DNA of 64,000 nt from Terriglobus saanensis SP1PR4 (GTDB lineage Bacteria; Acidobacteriota; Terriglobia; Terriglobales; Acidobacteriaceae): contig NC_014963.1 of NCBI RefSeq assembly GCF_000179915.2, positions 1,302,001-1,366,000 of the forward strand, read 5' to 3'. A program made the position numbers and the translations under genes. Below the pieces are notes generated by a model, which saw only the letters and a program-made list of their open reading frames with translations, was not told the origin of the DNA and did not search any database. Below, one piece after another: positions 34,209 to 42,568 of the stretch (position 1 is the stretch's first letter; each line of letters begins with the position of its first letter).

Positions 34209-35027
34209 ATGTCTCTAGTCTGGCTCAAGATCGCGGTACTTCTGTACGGTATAGCCTCCCTGGCCGTACTGCCTGCGGTTCTGTACGAACGCCCCAATTG
34301 GAGATATGCCGCGCTTCCCGCGGCGCTGCTTGGGTTGTTTTTTCACTCCATCTCCCTGGTGCAGATGCTTGCAGCAGCCCACCACCTCGTCCCGGTGGAG
34401 GCGACCGAAGTCCAGGCCGTTCTGGCCTTGCTGCTCGTTATGGCATTCCTGTTGACTGCTGCTGTTTATCGCACTCTGACGATGGGAGTCGTCCTGCTGC
34501 CGGTGGCTACGCTGCTCTGTCTCGTGCCAGCCTTTGCACTGGGCAAAAGCACCCTGGCAAGCCCGCTTTTACATAGCGGTTGGATCTGGCTCCATATTGC
34601 CCTTCTTCTGGCGGCCTATGCTGCTCTGATACTTTCGCTCCTGGCGAGCGTGCTCTACCTGATTCAGGAGAAGCGACTTAAGTCGCGTTCCACCAAGGGC
34701 CCGATGAGCGCTCTGCCGCCGCTGGCGACGACGGACGCGATCGTGCTGAAGTCGCTCCTCTTTGGCCTGCCGTGCATGACGGCCGGGCTATTGATCGGTT
34801 CGCTTCTGGCCATGCAGATGTATGGTTCGTCGTATTTCCACGACCCCAAGGTCCTGCTCAGTTTTGTCATGTGGCTGGCGTATGTCGCCATGATCGCGAT
34901 CCGGCGCAGCGCAGGTCTGCGCGGACGTCGCGCCGTGTTTCTCTCGGCCTTTGTTTTCTTTGTGATGCTGGCGGTGTGGAGCGCGAACCAGTTTTCCAGC
35001 GTGCATCAGTTTGCGGTGGAGCGATGA
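34209..35027 (+). CDS. hemX: HemX/CcsA-like integral membrane protein
   Basis: About 272 residues with some eight transmembrane helices (for example WLKIAVLLYGIASLAVLPAV, VLALLLVMAFLLTAAVY, WIWLHIALLLAAYAALILSL). This is the cytochrome c assembly/HemX fold. It lacks the tryptophan-rich W-G-x-x-W haem-handling motif of true CcsA/CcmC proteins. In Bacillus the same gene precedes or follows hemA and its product lowers the amount of glutamyl-tRNA reductase. Here it overlaps the hemA start (ATGA), which favours the HemX role. The start is uncertain: the ATG at 34209 has no clear Shine-Dalgarno sequence, and TTG at 34185 is in frame. Confidence 0.75.
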   Translation: MSLVWLKIAVLLYGIASLAVLPAVLYERPNWRYAALPAALLGLFFHSISLVQMLAAAHHLVPVEATEVQAVLALLLVMAFLLTAAVYRTLTMGVVLLPVATLLCLVPAFALGKSTLASPLLHSGWIWLHIALLLAAYAALILSLLASVLYLIQEKRLKSRSTKGPMSALPPLATTDAIVLKSLLFGLPCMTAGLLIGSLLAMQMYGSSYFHDPKVLLSFVMWLAYVAMIAIRRSAGLRGRRAVFLSAFVFFVMLAVWSANQFSSVHQFAVER

Positions 35028-36310
35028 GCTTGATCCTCCTTGGAGTCAATCACACCACAGCACCGGTTGAAGTTCGCGAACGTCTGGCCATTCCGGCGGA
35101 CGGTCTGGCCGATGCTACGCGCAGCCTGCTGCAACATCCCGGCGTGCGCGAAGGCCTGATCCTTTCCACCTGCAATCGCGTGGAGTTTGTCGCGGAAGAG
35201 GACGACGCCAATCTTCCGGACCTGCGTAAGTTCTTGCGGGAGTACTTCTCTCTGCAGGCCTCTGCCATTGAGCCGCATCTCTATGAGTTTCGCGAGCGCG
35301 ATGCCGTAAGACATCTCTTCCGCGTTGCCTCTTCTCTGGATTCCATGGTCGTCGGCGAACCGCAAATCCTGGGACAGGTGAAGGAGAGCTACAGCGTCGC
35401 CCGCGAGGTCGGCGCGGTCTCGAAGTCGCTCGAACGCCTCTTGCAGTCTGCGTTCACCACAGCGAAAAAGGTTCGTACAGAAACCGAGATCGGCTCGAGC
35501 AGCGTGTCCATCGCATCCGTCGCGGTGGATCTGGCGCATCGCATCTTCGGTTCGCTGGAGGGCCGGCAGGTGCTGCTCGTCGGTGCGGGGAAGATGAGCC
35601 TCCTCGCTGCGCGCCACCTGATGCAGCAGGGAGCCACGCAGATCCTGGTGGCGAACCGCACGCCCGAACGAGCGCAGCAGTTGGCGGCGGAGTTCCACGG
35701 TCTCGCGGTCCCGTTTGCAGATCTGCAGGAGCACGCCCCGAAAGCGGACATCATCATCACCTCCACCGGGGCTCTTGGCTATGTCTTTACGCGGGCTCAG
35801 GCGCAGGCAATTCTCCACCGTCGCAAGGGCAAGCCGATCTTCTTCATCGACATCGCCGTGCCGCGCGATGTCGAGCCAGCAGCCAACGAGGTCGACGGCG
35901 CCTTCGTGTACTCCATCGACGATCTGCAACAGGTGGCCTCGGCCAACATGGTGCAAAGGTCCGCGGAGGCTGCCGCAGCGGAAAAGATTGTCTCGCGCGA
36001 GGTCGATCGCTTCCAGCTGAGGCTGCAATCCCTCGATGCGGTTCCGGCGATCGTCGCCGTGCAGGAGTTCGCCGAGCAGATGAGGCAGGCCGAACTGGAA
36101 CGCGCGCGAGGCCGCCTTGCTTCTCTTTCTGCAGAACAGGCTGCTGCTGTCGATGCTCTCACCAAGTCGCTGGTGAACAAGTTTTTGCATAGACCGATGC
36201 AGGGGATGCGTGAAGCAGCGCGCGCCGGAGATGGCGTTGCCCTGGATACGATGCGGCGCGTCTTCTCCCGTGGAAACGAAGAATCACTCAGGAACGATGA
36301 GGAGATCTAA
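35024..36310 (+). CDS. hemA: glutamyl-tRNA reductase
   Basis: Catalyses the first committed step of tetrapyrrole synthesis by the C5 route, reducing glutamyl-tRNA to glutamate-1-semialdehyde with NADPH. The protein has 428 residues. Signature GVNHTTAPVEVRERL opens it, and the catalytic cysteine is in ILSTCNRVEF (about residue 50). VGEPQILGQVKESY follows, then the NADPH-binding Rossmann motif VLLVGAGKMSLLAARHL. The C-terminal dimerisation helices are rich in alanine and arginine. Start at 35024 overlaps the hemX stop and has GGAG just upstream; the longer frame from 34772 lies inside hemX. It is followed without a gap by hemC. Confidence 0.97.
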   Translation: MSLILLGVNHTTAPVEVRERLAIPADGLADATRSLLQHPGVREGLILSTCNRVEFVAEEDDANLPDLRKFLREYFSLQASAIEPHLYEFRERDAVRHLFRVASSLDSMVVGEPQILGQVKESYSVAREVGAVSKSLERLLQSAFTTAKKVRTETEIGSSSVSIASVAVDLAHRIFGSLEGRQVLLVGAGKMSLLAARHLMQQGATQILVANRTPERAQQLAAEFHGLAVPFADLQEHAPKADIIITSTGALGYVFTRAQAQAILHRRKGKPIFFIDIAVPRDVEPAANEVDGAFVYSIDDLQQVASANMVQRSAEAAAAEKIVSREVDRFQLRLQSLDAVPAIVAVQEFAEQMRQAELERARGRLASLSAEQAAAVDALTKSLVNKFLHRPMQGMREAARAGDGVALDTMRRVFSRGNEESLRNDEEI

Positions 36311-37363
36311 ATGCATTTGAGACTTGGATCGCGCGGATCGCAGCTGGCGTTATGGCAGGCAAATCACATCGCCGCATCGCTTCGTGGAGCGGGACATACC
36401 ACCAAGATCACCATTATCCGTACCACGGGCGATCGGATGCAGGACCCTGCCTATGTAAAGGAGAACCCAGTCACGCCGGAGATGGACGCAAAGGGCATCT
36501 TTATCAAAGAGATCGAAGAAGCGCTCCTGCGCGGCGAGATCGATCTTGCGGTGCATTCGCTGAAAGATCTGCCGACCGTGATGGATCCGCGTTTCACACT
36601 CGCCGCCATTCCTACACGTGCAGACGCTCGCGATGCTCTGCTGTCGCCCGAGTGGGTCCAGTTGCACACCTTGCCGGACGGAGCGCGCGTGGGCACCACG
36701 TCGCCGCGGCGCAAGGCACAGATGCTCGCGCATCGACCTGATCTGCAGTTCGTAGAAATCCGAGGAAACATCGATACACGCCTGCGCAAGCTGGCTGCCG
36801 GTCAATGCGACGCACTCGTTCTGGCCTGCGCTGGAATCGACCGTCTGGGCGCACGCTTGCTGCATCCGGTGGACCTCGATCCCGCACATCCCGAGCACGG
36901 CCGTGCACCGCACGTCGAGTGTGTGACGCATGCCGACCACGATCACCTGGAAGAGCACCCTACGGAGCATGAACCAGCCGGACAGGTTGACTGGATCCGC
37001 GAGCGCTTTGCTGCAGACACGATGTGTCCGGCTCCTGGTCAGGGTGCGCTCGGTGTGGAGACACTATCCGATGCCCCCGAAGTGATTGCGGCAGTCTCCG
37101 CGCTGGACGACGCAGAGACGCGCTACGCCGTGGAAGCCGAGCGCTGGATGCTGCATGCACTCGGTGGCGGATGCTCTCTTCCCGTAGGTGCGTGGTGCGT
37201 CGACAAAAGGCTGACCGCGAACGTGACCGCAGCCGACGGCGACGAGATGCTCTCTTCCGAAATTTCAGCAAACGAAGGCGAGTCGGCGCGTTCCCTCGGT
37301 GAGCGCGTGGCCGCCGATCTGGTCGCTCGTGGAGCGCGTGAGCTACTGCAGGCCTATGCCTGA
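36311..37363 (+). CDS. hemC: porphobilinogen deaminase (hydroxymethylbilane synthase) with His-rich insertion
   Basis: Joins four porphobilinogens into hydroxymethylbilane in the cytoplasm. Conserved parts are LRLGSRGSQLALWQA, DLAVHSLKDLPT with the catalytic Asp (D78 or D86 region), GTTSPRRKAQ and RGNIDTRLRKL. The dipyrromethane cofactor cysteine C288 is in GGGCSLPVGAW. At 350 residues it is about 40 longer than usual. The extra length is a loop at about residues 185-225, between ARLLHP and QVDWIRERF, with nine histidines and several acidic residues. The gene starts right after the hemA stop and overlaps hemD by eight bases, so the three are translationally coupled. Confidence 0.95.
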   Translation: MHLRLGSRGSQLALWQANHIAASLRGAGHTTKITIIRTTGDRMQDPAYVKENPVTPEMDAKGIFIKEIEEALLRGEIDLAVHSLKDLPTVMDPRFTLAAIPTRADARDALLSPEWVQLHTLPDGARVGTTSPRRKAQMLAHRPDLQFVEIRGNIDTRLRKLAAGQCDALVLACAGIDRLGARLLHPVDLDPAHPEHGRAPHVECVTHADHDHLEEHPTEHEPAGQVDWIRERFAADTMCPAPGQGALGVETLSDAPEVIAAVSALDDAETRYAVEAERWMLHALGGGCSLPVGAWCVDKRLTANVTAADGDEMLSSEISANEGESARSLGERVAADLVARGARELLQAYA

Positions 37364-38114
37364 CCGGAAACGCATTCTTGTCACACGCGCTAAACATCAG
37401 GCTTCTGCTCTGGCGGACGCGCTGGCGGAGCGCGGTTTCGAGGTCGTCGCAATCCCGGCGATTGAGATCGTTCCGCCTGAAGACAGCTATCGTGCGCTGG
37501 ATTGGGCCCTGCGTACCGTGGAGCGGTTCGAATGGATCGTCTTTACCTCGGCCAATGCCGTCGAGGTCTTCGCGTCACGTCTTGAGTTCTTAGATTTACC
37601 GGTACCCGACACCTTGCAGATCGCTGCCATTGGGCAGGCCACGGCGCGTGCGCTGACCGAGCTTGGTCTGCAGGTCGATGTCATACCGCCGACTGCAGTC
37701 GCGGAATCGCTCGCCGAGGCGCTCGCTCCGCACGTCGCGGATACGCACGTGCTTCTCATACGCGCAGCCGAGGCGCGAGAGGTCTTGGTGCCGCAACTTG
37801 AAGCCGTGGGTGCAAAGGTGACCGTAGCCGCTGCGTATCGCACGGTTGTTCCAGAAGATTCTGCTGAGTCTCTGCGAACAGAACTCGGGGACATCGATGC
37901 CTTCACGTTCACCAGCGCCTCTTCCGTTCGCAACCTGGGCATACTGCTGCACAGCGCGGAGGTCACACTCCCGATGGAAGCCGTGATGGCCTCCATCGGC
38001 CCTGTCACTTCGCAGGCGATGCGCGAATCCGGTTGGGAACCGACCGTAGAGGCGCAGGAGGCCAGCGTGGCCGCGTTAGCGGAAGCCTTGAAGGTTTACT
38101 TCAGCAACCGCTAG
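37356..38114 (+). CDS. hemD: uroporphyrinogen-III synthase
   Basis: Cyclises hydroxymethylbilane to uroporphyrinogen III with inversion of ring D. The 252-residue length is standard and the two alpha/beta domains are visible: first ILVTRAKHQASALADAL with WIVFTSANAVEVF, second HVLLIRAAEAREVLVPQLEAVGAKV with DAFTFTSASSVRNLG and ASIGPVTSQAM. The family has few invariant residues, so the assignment rests on these motifs and on position behind hemC. Start ATG at 37356 lies inside the end of hemC; the longer frame from 37299 is fully inside hemC. The 3' end overlaps the convergent nth gene by four bases. Confidence 0.92.
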   Translation: MPDRKRILVTRAKHQASALADALAERGFEVVAIPAIEIVPPEDSYRALDWALRTVERFEWIVFTSANAVEVFASRLEFLDLPVPDTLQIAAIGQATARALTELGLQVDVIPPTAVAESLAEALAPHVADTHVLLIRAAEAREVLVPQLEAVGAKVTVAAAYRTVVPEDSAESLRTELGDIDAFTFTSASSVRNLGILLHSAEVTLPMEAVMASIGPVTSQAMRESGWEPTVEAQEASVAALAEALKVYFSNR

Positions 38115-38875
38115 TGCGATGACCAAGTCTTGTCGGTTGAGTTGCACAGCGTTTCAATGGAACAGTCGGCGCAGCGCGGTTTCCGCGCGATGCAGACCTG
38201 CCGTCCGTGAAAGATCACGCGATGTGAGTAGTCGATCCACTGGCCCTGCGGAAGGATGCGGATCAGGTCCTGTTCGACCTTGACCGGTTCAATATTCTTC
38301 GTCAGCTCAAGCCGTCGCGAGATGCGCAGAACATGGGTATCGACCACCACACCGGAGGCGATCTTGAACCACGAACCGAGCACCACATTCGCCGTTTTGC
38401 GTGCAACGCCCGGGAGAGTGATCAGTTCTTCAATCGTCTGCGGCACCTTGTTGCCGAAGTTTTCGACGATCACGCGCGCAGCGCCCTGAATATTCTTCGC
38501 CTTCGAGTGGTAAAAACCAGTTGGGCGAATGATCTGTTCGATGGCTGGGATAGACGCTTCTGCGAGGGCCTTCGGTGTAGGGAAGATCCTGAACAGCATC
38601 GGAGTCACGGAGTTCACTGTAACGTCCGTCGTCTGTGCGGAGAGTGCGGTCGCGATCACGAGCTGCCATGCGGAGTTGTGAATCAGTGCGCAAACGGCAT
38701 CAGGATAAGCCTTTGCCAGACCATCCAGAATTGCCGCCACACGCTCTGGTGCGAGCGGCTTCTTCGTTTTTCCCGGCTTGATCTTCGGGGAAACAGGTTC
38801 GCTGGCCGCAATCGCCCGCGCTTTTGAGGGCGCGGGCGCAGTGGCGCTGCGGACTGATTTAATGCGAGTGGACAT
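38111..38875 (-). CDS. nth: endonuclease III (DNA glycosylase/AP lyase)
   Basis: Removes oxidised pyrimidines in base excision repair. The helix-hairpin-helix reads ITLPGVARKTANVVLG, with the catalytic Lys in the hairpin and the catalytic Asp shortly after in VVVDTHVLRISRRL. The C-terminal iron-sulphur cluster cysteines keep the C-x6-C-x2-C-x5-C spacing (CIARKPRCADCSIETLC). The 254-residue protein has a basic, alanine/proline-rich N-terminal extension of about 40 residues before the conserved core (ERVAAILDGLAKAYPDA). It directly follows hemQ on the same strand and converges with hemD. Confidence 0.95.
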   Translation of the reverse strand: MSTRIKSVRSATAPAPSKARAIAASEPVSPKIKPGKTKKPLAPERVAAILDGLAKAYPDAVCALIHNSAWQLVIATALSAQTTDVTVNSVTPMLFRIFPTPKALAEASIPAIEQIIRPTGFYHSKAKNIQGAARVIVENFGNKVPQTIEELITLPGVARKTANVVLGSWFKIASGVVVDTHVLRISRRLELTKNIEPVKVEQDLIRILPQGQWIDYSHRVIFHGRQVCIARKPRCADCSIETLCNSTDKTWSSH

Positions 38876-39646
38876 CTATCCGAGGCGGTTCAGAGCATCT
38901 TCCGGCGTCAGGCGTACGCAGGAGAAGATCGGATAGTCCTTGAGCGTGTAGATGCTGATCTCGGTTTCGCGTAGCTGCTGCACGAGATCGAGGAAGTCTT
39001 CAGGGAAGTTGGTCTCAAAGGCCACCACAAATTCCTGATCGTCGATACCGAAAGAGTAGGTGGTGTTGAGCTTCACGCGAGGAAAGGACAGCCCAACGCG
39101 GATGTGCTCTTCCATGAGACGGCGGCGTTCTTCCATCGAAAGCAGGTACCAGGGGCGGGTCTTCCAGAACGGATAGACGAAGAGATACTTGTGTCCGCCT
39201 GGCCGAATTGCGCCGCGGCCTTCGCCTTCGCTCTCGTCTTCGCGATCGATCTGGTACTGCGAACGCTTGGTCATCGCGAGGAAGCTGTGCGGTATCTCGA
39301 GGTAGCCGCCGATGGGGGTTGCCAGCAACTCCGCCCGCATCCGGTTCAACTCTTCGATGGAATAGCAGATGCTCCAGACGCAGAGATCGGTGTCCCCACG
39401 CGTACCTACCGTGGAGTAGGTGAGTGAGAGAAACTCGCCGGGCGTATTCCAGCGATTGAAAACTTCGATAAAGGCGGCTTTGTGCGCCGCGCGCTCGTCG
39501 GCGGGCAGGCGCTTCCACTCGGGAAGGATCTTGTAGAAACTGAAAGCCACGATCTGACGGCGGACGGGCGGTCCACCGTGCGTGGAGGGTTGTGCGCCGT
39601 AGGAGGATGCCGGTCGTTCTGCGGGAGGTGCGCTTGTCTCTGCCAT
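38876..39646 (-). CDS. hemQ: HemQ-type chlorite dismutase family protein (coproheme decarboxylase)
   Basis: The 256-residue protein belongs to the chlorite dismutase superfamily in its HemQ branch. In Gram-positive and some other bacteria this enzyme makes haem b by oxidative decarboxylation of coproheme. It has VRRQIVAFSFYKILPEW at the start, KYLFVYPFWKTRPWYLL with the tyrosine/lysine region that corresponds to the HemQ active site, MEERRRLMEEHIRVG, and TYSFGIDDQEFVVAFE. The start at 39646 is preceded by GAGG; the longer frame to 39736 is less likely and would run into the dedA start. Its position opposite hemXACD supports the haem role over chlorite detoxification. Confidence 0.85.
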   Translation of the reverse strand: MAETSAPPAERPASSYGAQPSTHGGPPVRRQIVAFSFYKILPEWKRLPADERAAHKAAFIEVFNRWNTPGEFLSLTYSTVGTRGDTDLCVWSICYSIEELNRMRAELLATPIGGYLEIPHSFLAMTKRSQYQIDREDESEGEGRGAIRPGGHKYLFVYPFWKTRPWYLLSMEERRRLMEEHIRVGLSFPRVKLNTTYSFGIDDQEFVVAFETNFPEDFLDLVQQLRETEISIYTLKDYPIFSCVRLTPEDALNRLG

Positions 39647-39716
39647 AGCCTCTATCGTAGAAGCCTGCGGGGAGCGCGGCAAGTTTGGGCCTACGGTTAT
39701 ACTCGTCTGGACGTCC

Positions 39717-40358
39717 ATGACAGAACACATCATCAATTTCCTGCTGCCCTACATCACCGGAATTATCTCGGCGATCGGATATCCTGGCGTCGCCCTCCTG
39801 ATGGCCATCGAATCGGCGTGCATCCCTCTGCCGAGCGAAATCATCATGCCGTTTGCCGGATACGTGGTCTACCAGGGCAAGATGAACCTGCTCCTGGCGG
39901 CAACCGCTGGCGCCATTGGGTGCAACCTTGGTTCGGTGGTGGCGTACTGGATCGGCGCGTACGGCGGGCGTCCCATGGTGGAGAAGTTTGGCCGCTATGT
40001 TCTTATGTCGAAGCGCGATCTCGATCGCGTGGACCACTACTTCCAGAAGTACGGCAGCATTACCGTTCTGCTCGGACGTCTGCTTCCCGTCGTGCGTACC
40101 TTTATCGCCCTGCCCGCGGGCATCGCCCGCATGCCGCAGCTTCGCTTCCACGTCTATACCTTCATCGGGTCGTGGCCCTGGTGCTTCGCACTTGCCTACG
40201 CGGGTATGAAGGCTGGCGAAAGCTGGGACGATCCCAACTCCATGCTCAAGCATGTTCTGCACAAGGCCGATGCCGCGGTCATTCTGTTGGTGCTGGTAGG
40301 TATTGTCTGGTTTGTCTGGTCGCACCTGAAGCATCGCGGAGACGCTAGCGCCGCCTAG
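39717..40358 (+). CDS. DedA-family membrane protein
   Basis: A 213-residue integral membrane protein of the DedA/SNARE-associated (VTT) family. Key parts are ESACIPLPSEIIMPFAGYV with the conserved acidic residue, GCNLGSVVAYWIG, and GRLLPVVRTFIALPAGIARM with the two conserved arginines. Recent work on the family points to flipping of undecaprenyl phosphate or phospholipids and to pH or envelope stress tolerance; which applies here is not visible. It diverges from hemQ with a 70-bp gap that contains a TATACT box, and overlaps the convergent permease gene by four bases. Confidence 0.9.
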   Translation: MTEHIINFLLPYITGIISAIGYPGVALLMAIESACIPLPSEIIMPFAGYVVYQGKMNLLLAATAGAIGCNLGSVVAYWIGAYGGRPMVEKFGRYVLMSKRDLDRVDHYFQKYGSITVLLGRLLPVVRTFIALPAGIARMPQLRFHVYTFIGSWPWCFALAYAGMKAGESWDDPNSMLKHVLHKADAAVILLVLVGIVWFVWSHLKHRGDASAA

Positions 40359-41533
40359 TGGCAGTGGTGGTGATGGCCCTCTTCGGATGGCGCTTCGTCC
40401 ATCATGCGGAGCATTGCCGGACCTCCGGTTTTGAGAAACCGGATAAACAGAGGTAATGAAAGAACCAGGAATACGATATTCAGCATGCTGGTGTAGTTCC
40501 AGCGCACAGACTCCTGCATGATGCTGGCGTGGCCGTGCTCTGGAATCAGATGCAGCAGGCCGAAGAGACCTTCGACGGCAAGTGCCGCAAGGGACATCGA
40601 TGAGTAGAAGACAAGGAAGAGAATCGCCGCGACCTTGCCGCCGTAGTATCTCCGATAGATATTGACGATAGGCAGGATGATGAGATCGGCGAAGAGGAAG
40701 GCGATGACACCGCCGAAGCTGATGCCTCCGTTCCACAGCACCGCCGCCAGCGGGACATTGCCTACAGAGCAGACGAAGCTGAGCACCGCGACCAGCGGCC
40801 CGATGAGCGGTCCCCAAAACTTTGCCAGAAGTGGATGTCCGGCAAGGAAGAATCCCTGCCAGAAGGTTTGCGGCACCCATGCCGCAAGGACTCCGGAGAT
40901 GAGCAGGCCGAGGGCGATGTCTCCCCAGAGTGAAGACCAGTTCATGAAGTAGTAGTGACTGATGGCCGTCTGGCCTTTGTTCGAGGAAAATTTCTGCCAG
41001 AACGTCCCCTGGTGGAGCGACATATCCATGGCGGCATGGCCTTCCATCTTGCCCGCCAGGTTACGTTCGGCCTGCTTTCTTGCGGCTTCAAGGACTCGTG
41101 GCCTGAGCGTGATCCGCAGCAGCACCACAAGCAGCATGATCATGACGGGACCGCCCACAAACTCCGCCAGCATGAACTGCCAGCCGAGCAGCACCGCGAG
41201 AAGAATGCTCAGCTCCAGAACGAGATTGGTCGAGGCAAACTGAAAGGCCATCGCTGCGATGAAATCCGCGCCTTTGCGAAAGAGAGAACGAGCGATGGCG
41301 ACGGCAGCGTAAGAGCAGGAAGAAGACGCCGCTCCCAGACCGCTGGCGATCACGATGGTCTTCGGTGAAGAGTCCGGCATGAGCTTGCCGATCTGCTCCT
41401 TGGACACCACGGCTTCCACCACGGCAGAGACCAGGAACCCGAGGCAGAGCGCCCAAAGGATCTCCCAGGCCATCATGACCGCCATCATGAGCGGATGGAG
41501 CAGTGTCTGGAGGTGCATCGTATGAACGTGCAT
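40355..41533 (-). CDS. DUF318/ArsP-type permease with His-rich tail
   Basis: A 392-residue membrane protein with about eight to ten helices in two repeats. Each repeat bears a cysteine/serine signature: ASSSCSYAAVAIARSLFRKG and VCSVGNVPLAAVLWNGG. This is the pattern of the DUF318 permeases that include ArsP (organoarsenical efflux) and relatives linked to metals. The extreme C-terminus reads EGHHHHCH and the N-terminus has three His in MHVHTMH, so metal binding at the membrane surface is likely. A methionine-rich segment follows the N-terminal histidines. Start ATG at 41533 has GAGGA six bases upstream. No regulator lies next to it. The 180 bp upstream of it (41534-41713) hold no recognisable gene. 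Confidence 0.8.
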   Translation of the reverse strand: MHVHTMHLQTLLHPLMMAVMMAWEILWALCLGFLVSAVVEAVVSKEQIGKLMPDSSPKTIVIASGLGAASSSCSYAAVAIARSLFRKGADFIAAMAFQFASTNLVLELSILLAVLLGWQFMLAEFVGGPVMIMLLVVLLRITLRPRVLEAARKQAERNLAGKMEGHAAMDMSLHQGTFWQKFSSNKGQTAISHYYFMNWSSLWGDIALGLLISGVLAAWVPQTFWQGFFLAGHPLLAKFWGPLIGPLVAVLSFVCSVGNVPLAAVLWNGGISFGGVIAFLFADLIILPIVNIYRRYYGGKVAAILFLVFYSSMSLAALAVEGLFGLLHLIPEHGHASIMQESVRWNYTSMLNIVFLVLSLPLFIRFLKTGGPAMLRMMDEAPSEEGHHHHCH

Positions 41534-41713
41534 CGCTTGTCCTCACCCATGGGTACCTTTGATGATTTGACCGACTCTTGCAAGAATAGCCGGAGAAAGG
41601 TCCTCATGCATCACGAGAGATCTCGACCGTCACCAAGGGTCGGCTCGATCTGGGCCCGTGGCGGCGGATCGTTTCCGCGGAGCTTGATGGGCAGCGATCA
41701 AGGCGCGTGATCG

Positions 41714-42568
41714 TCAAGGTGTTGGGGACAACGAAGGCTTAGCGGGAGAGACGATCTGCGCCAACTCCGCTAAGGGTTGTTTCAAAAGAACGATATCGAC
41801 GCGACGGTTCTTCGCCCGGCCTTCTTCCGTGCTGTTGCTGGAAATCGGGTGGAACTCCGCGTACCCCGCGACAGCGAGCGATGCAGGATTGACGAGGCTT
41901 CGCGCCAGTAGAACACGCGCAATGGCATTTGCGCGGGCGGTAGAGAGCTCCCAGTTGGAGGCGTACAGCGCCGTGTGAATTGCGACATTGTCCGTGTGTC
42001 CCTCCACGCGGAGCGGACCCATAGGTAGACTGGCTGCGATGCGTTCCAGCACAGGTATCGCATCCGCACGGAGTGCGGCGGAGCCGGAGTTGAAGAAGCC
42101 CGCGTCCTGCAGAGACAGCACCAGACCCTCGGGTTCGCTGCGAAAGGAGACTGCGCTGATCGCGGTGCCGCGCTTCTCGGGCGAAGGCGGCTTCGCACCG
42201 AGCGGAGGAAGGTTCTGATTCTTCTGCGGTACAGCCATCTGCGCCAATGCATCATAGATACGCTTCTTGTCCGCGGCTTCCTTTCTCGCGGCAGCCTCGG
42301 GCGTCATGGGAGTCGGCATGGCAATGGGCGTCGGCTTTCCCATCGCACCTGCAGAAGGCGCAAGCGCGGGAGTCTTGGAATGCGCATCGAACGCCCCCTG
42401 CGCAAAGGCCGTCTGGATGGCAACGGCGAGCAGTTGCTGCTTTTTGGCGTCTCCCCTTGAGCCTGCAAACAGTACAACAAAGAACGCAAAAAGGAGAGTG
42501 ATGAAATCTGCGTACGACACGAGCCAGCGCTCGTGTCCATGGGGGGCGTGTTTCTTTTTCCCGCGCAT
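41714..42568 (-). CDS. motB: flagellar motor stator protein MotB
   Basis: Peptidoglycan-anchored half of the flagellar stator, 284 residues. The single N-terminal transmembrane helix has the ion-carrying aspartate in WLVSYADFITLLFAFFVV. A long alanine/proline-rich linker (residues about 60-130) leads to an OmpA-like domain with VEGHTDNVAIHT and NWELSTARANAIARVLL, then GRAKNRRVDIVLL. It overlaps the motA stop by one base (TAATG) and is therefore coupled to it. Confidence 0.95.
   Translation of the reverse strand: MRGKKKHAPHGHERWLVSYADFITLLFAFFVVLFAGSRGDAKKQQLLAVAIQTAFAQGAFDAHSKTPALAPSAGAMGKPTPIAMPTPMTPEAAARKEAADKKRIYDALAQMAVPQKNQNLPPLGAKPPSPEKRGTAISAVSFRSEPEGLVLSLQDAGFFNSGSAALRADAIPVLERIAASLPMGPLRVEGHTDNVAIHTALYASNWELSTARANAIARVLLARSLVNPASLAVAGYAEFHPISSNSTEEGRAKNRRVDIVLLKQPLAELAQIVSPAKPSLSPTP

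Noticed and set aside
39015-40880. 621-codon minus-strand frame across hemQ, dedA and part of the permease
   Set aside because: It runs in another frame through three genes with clear family motifs and reads as low-complexity Arg/His-rich sequence.
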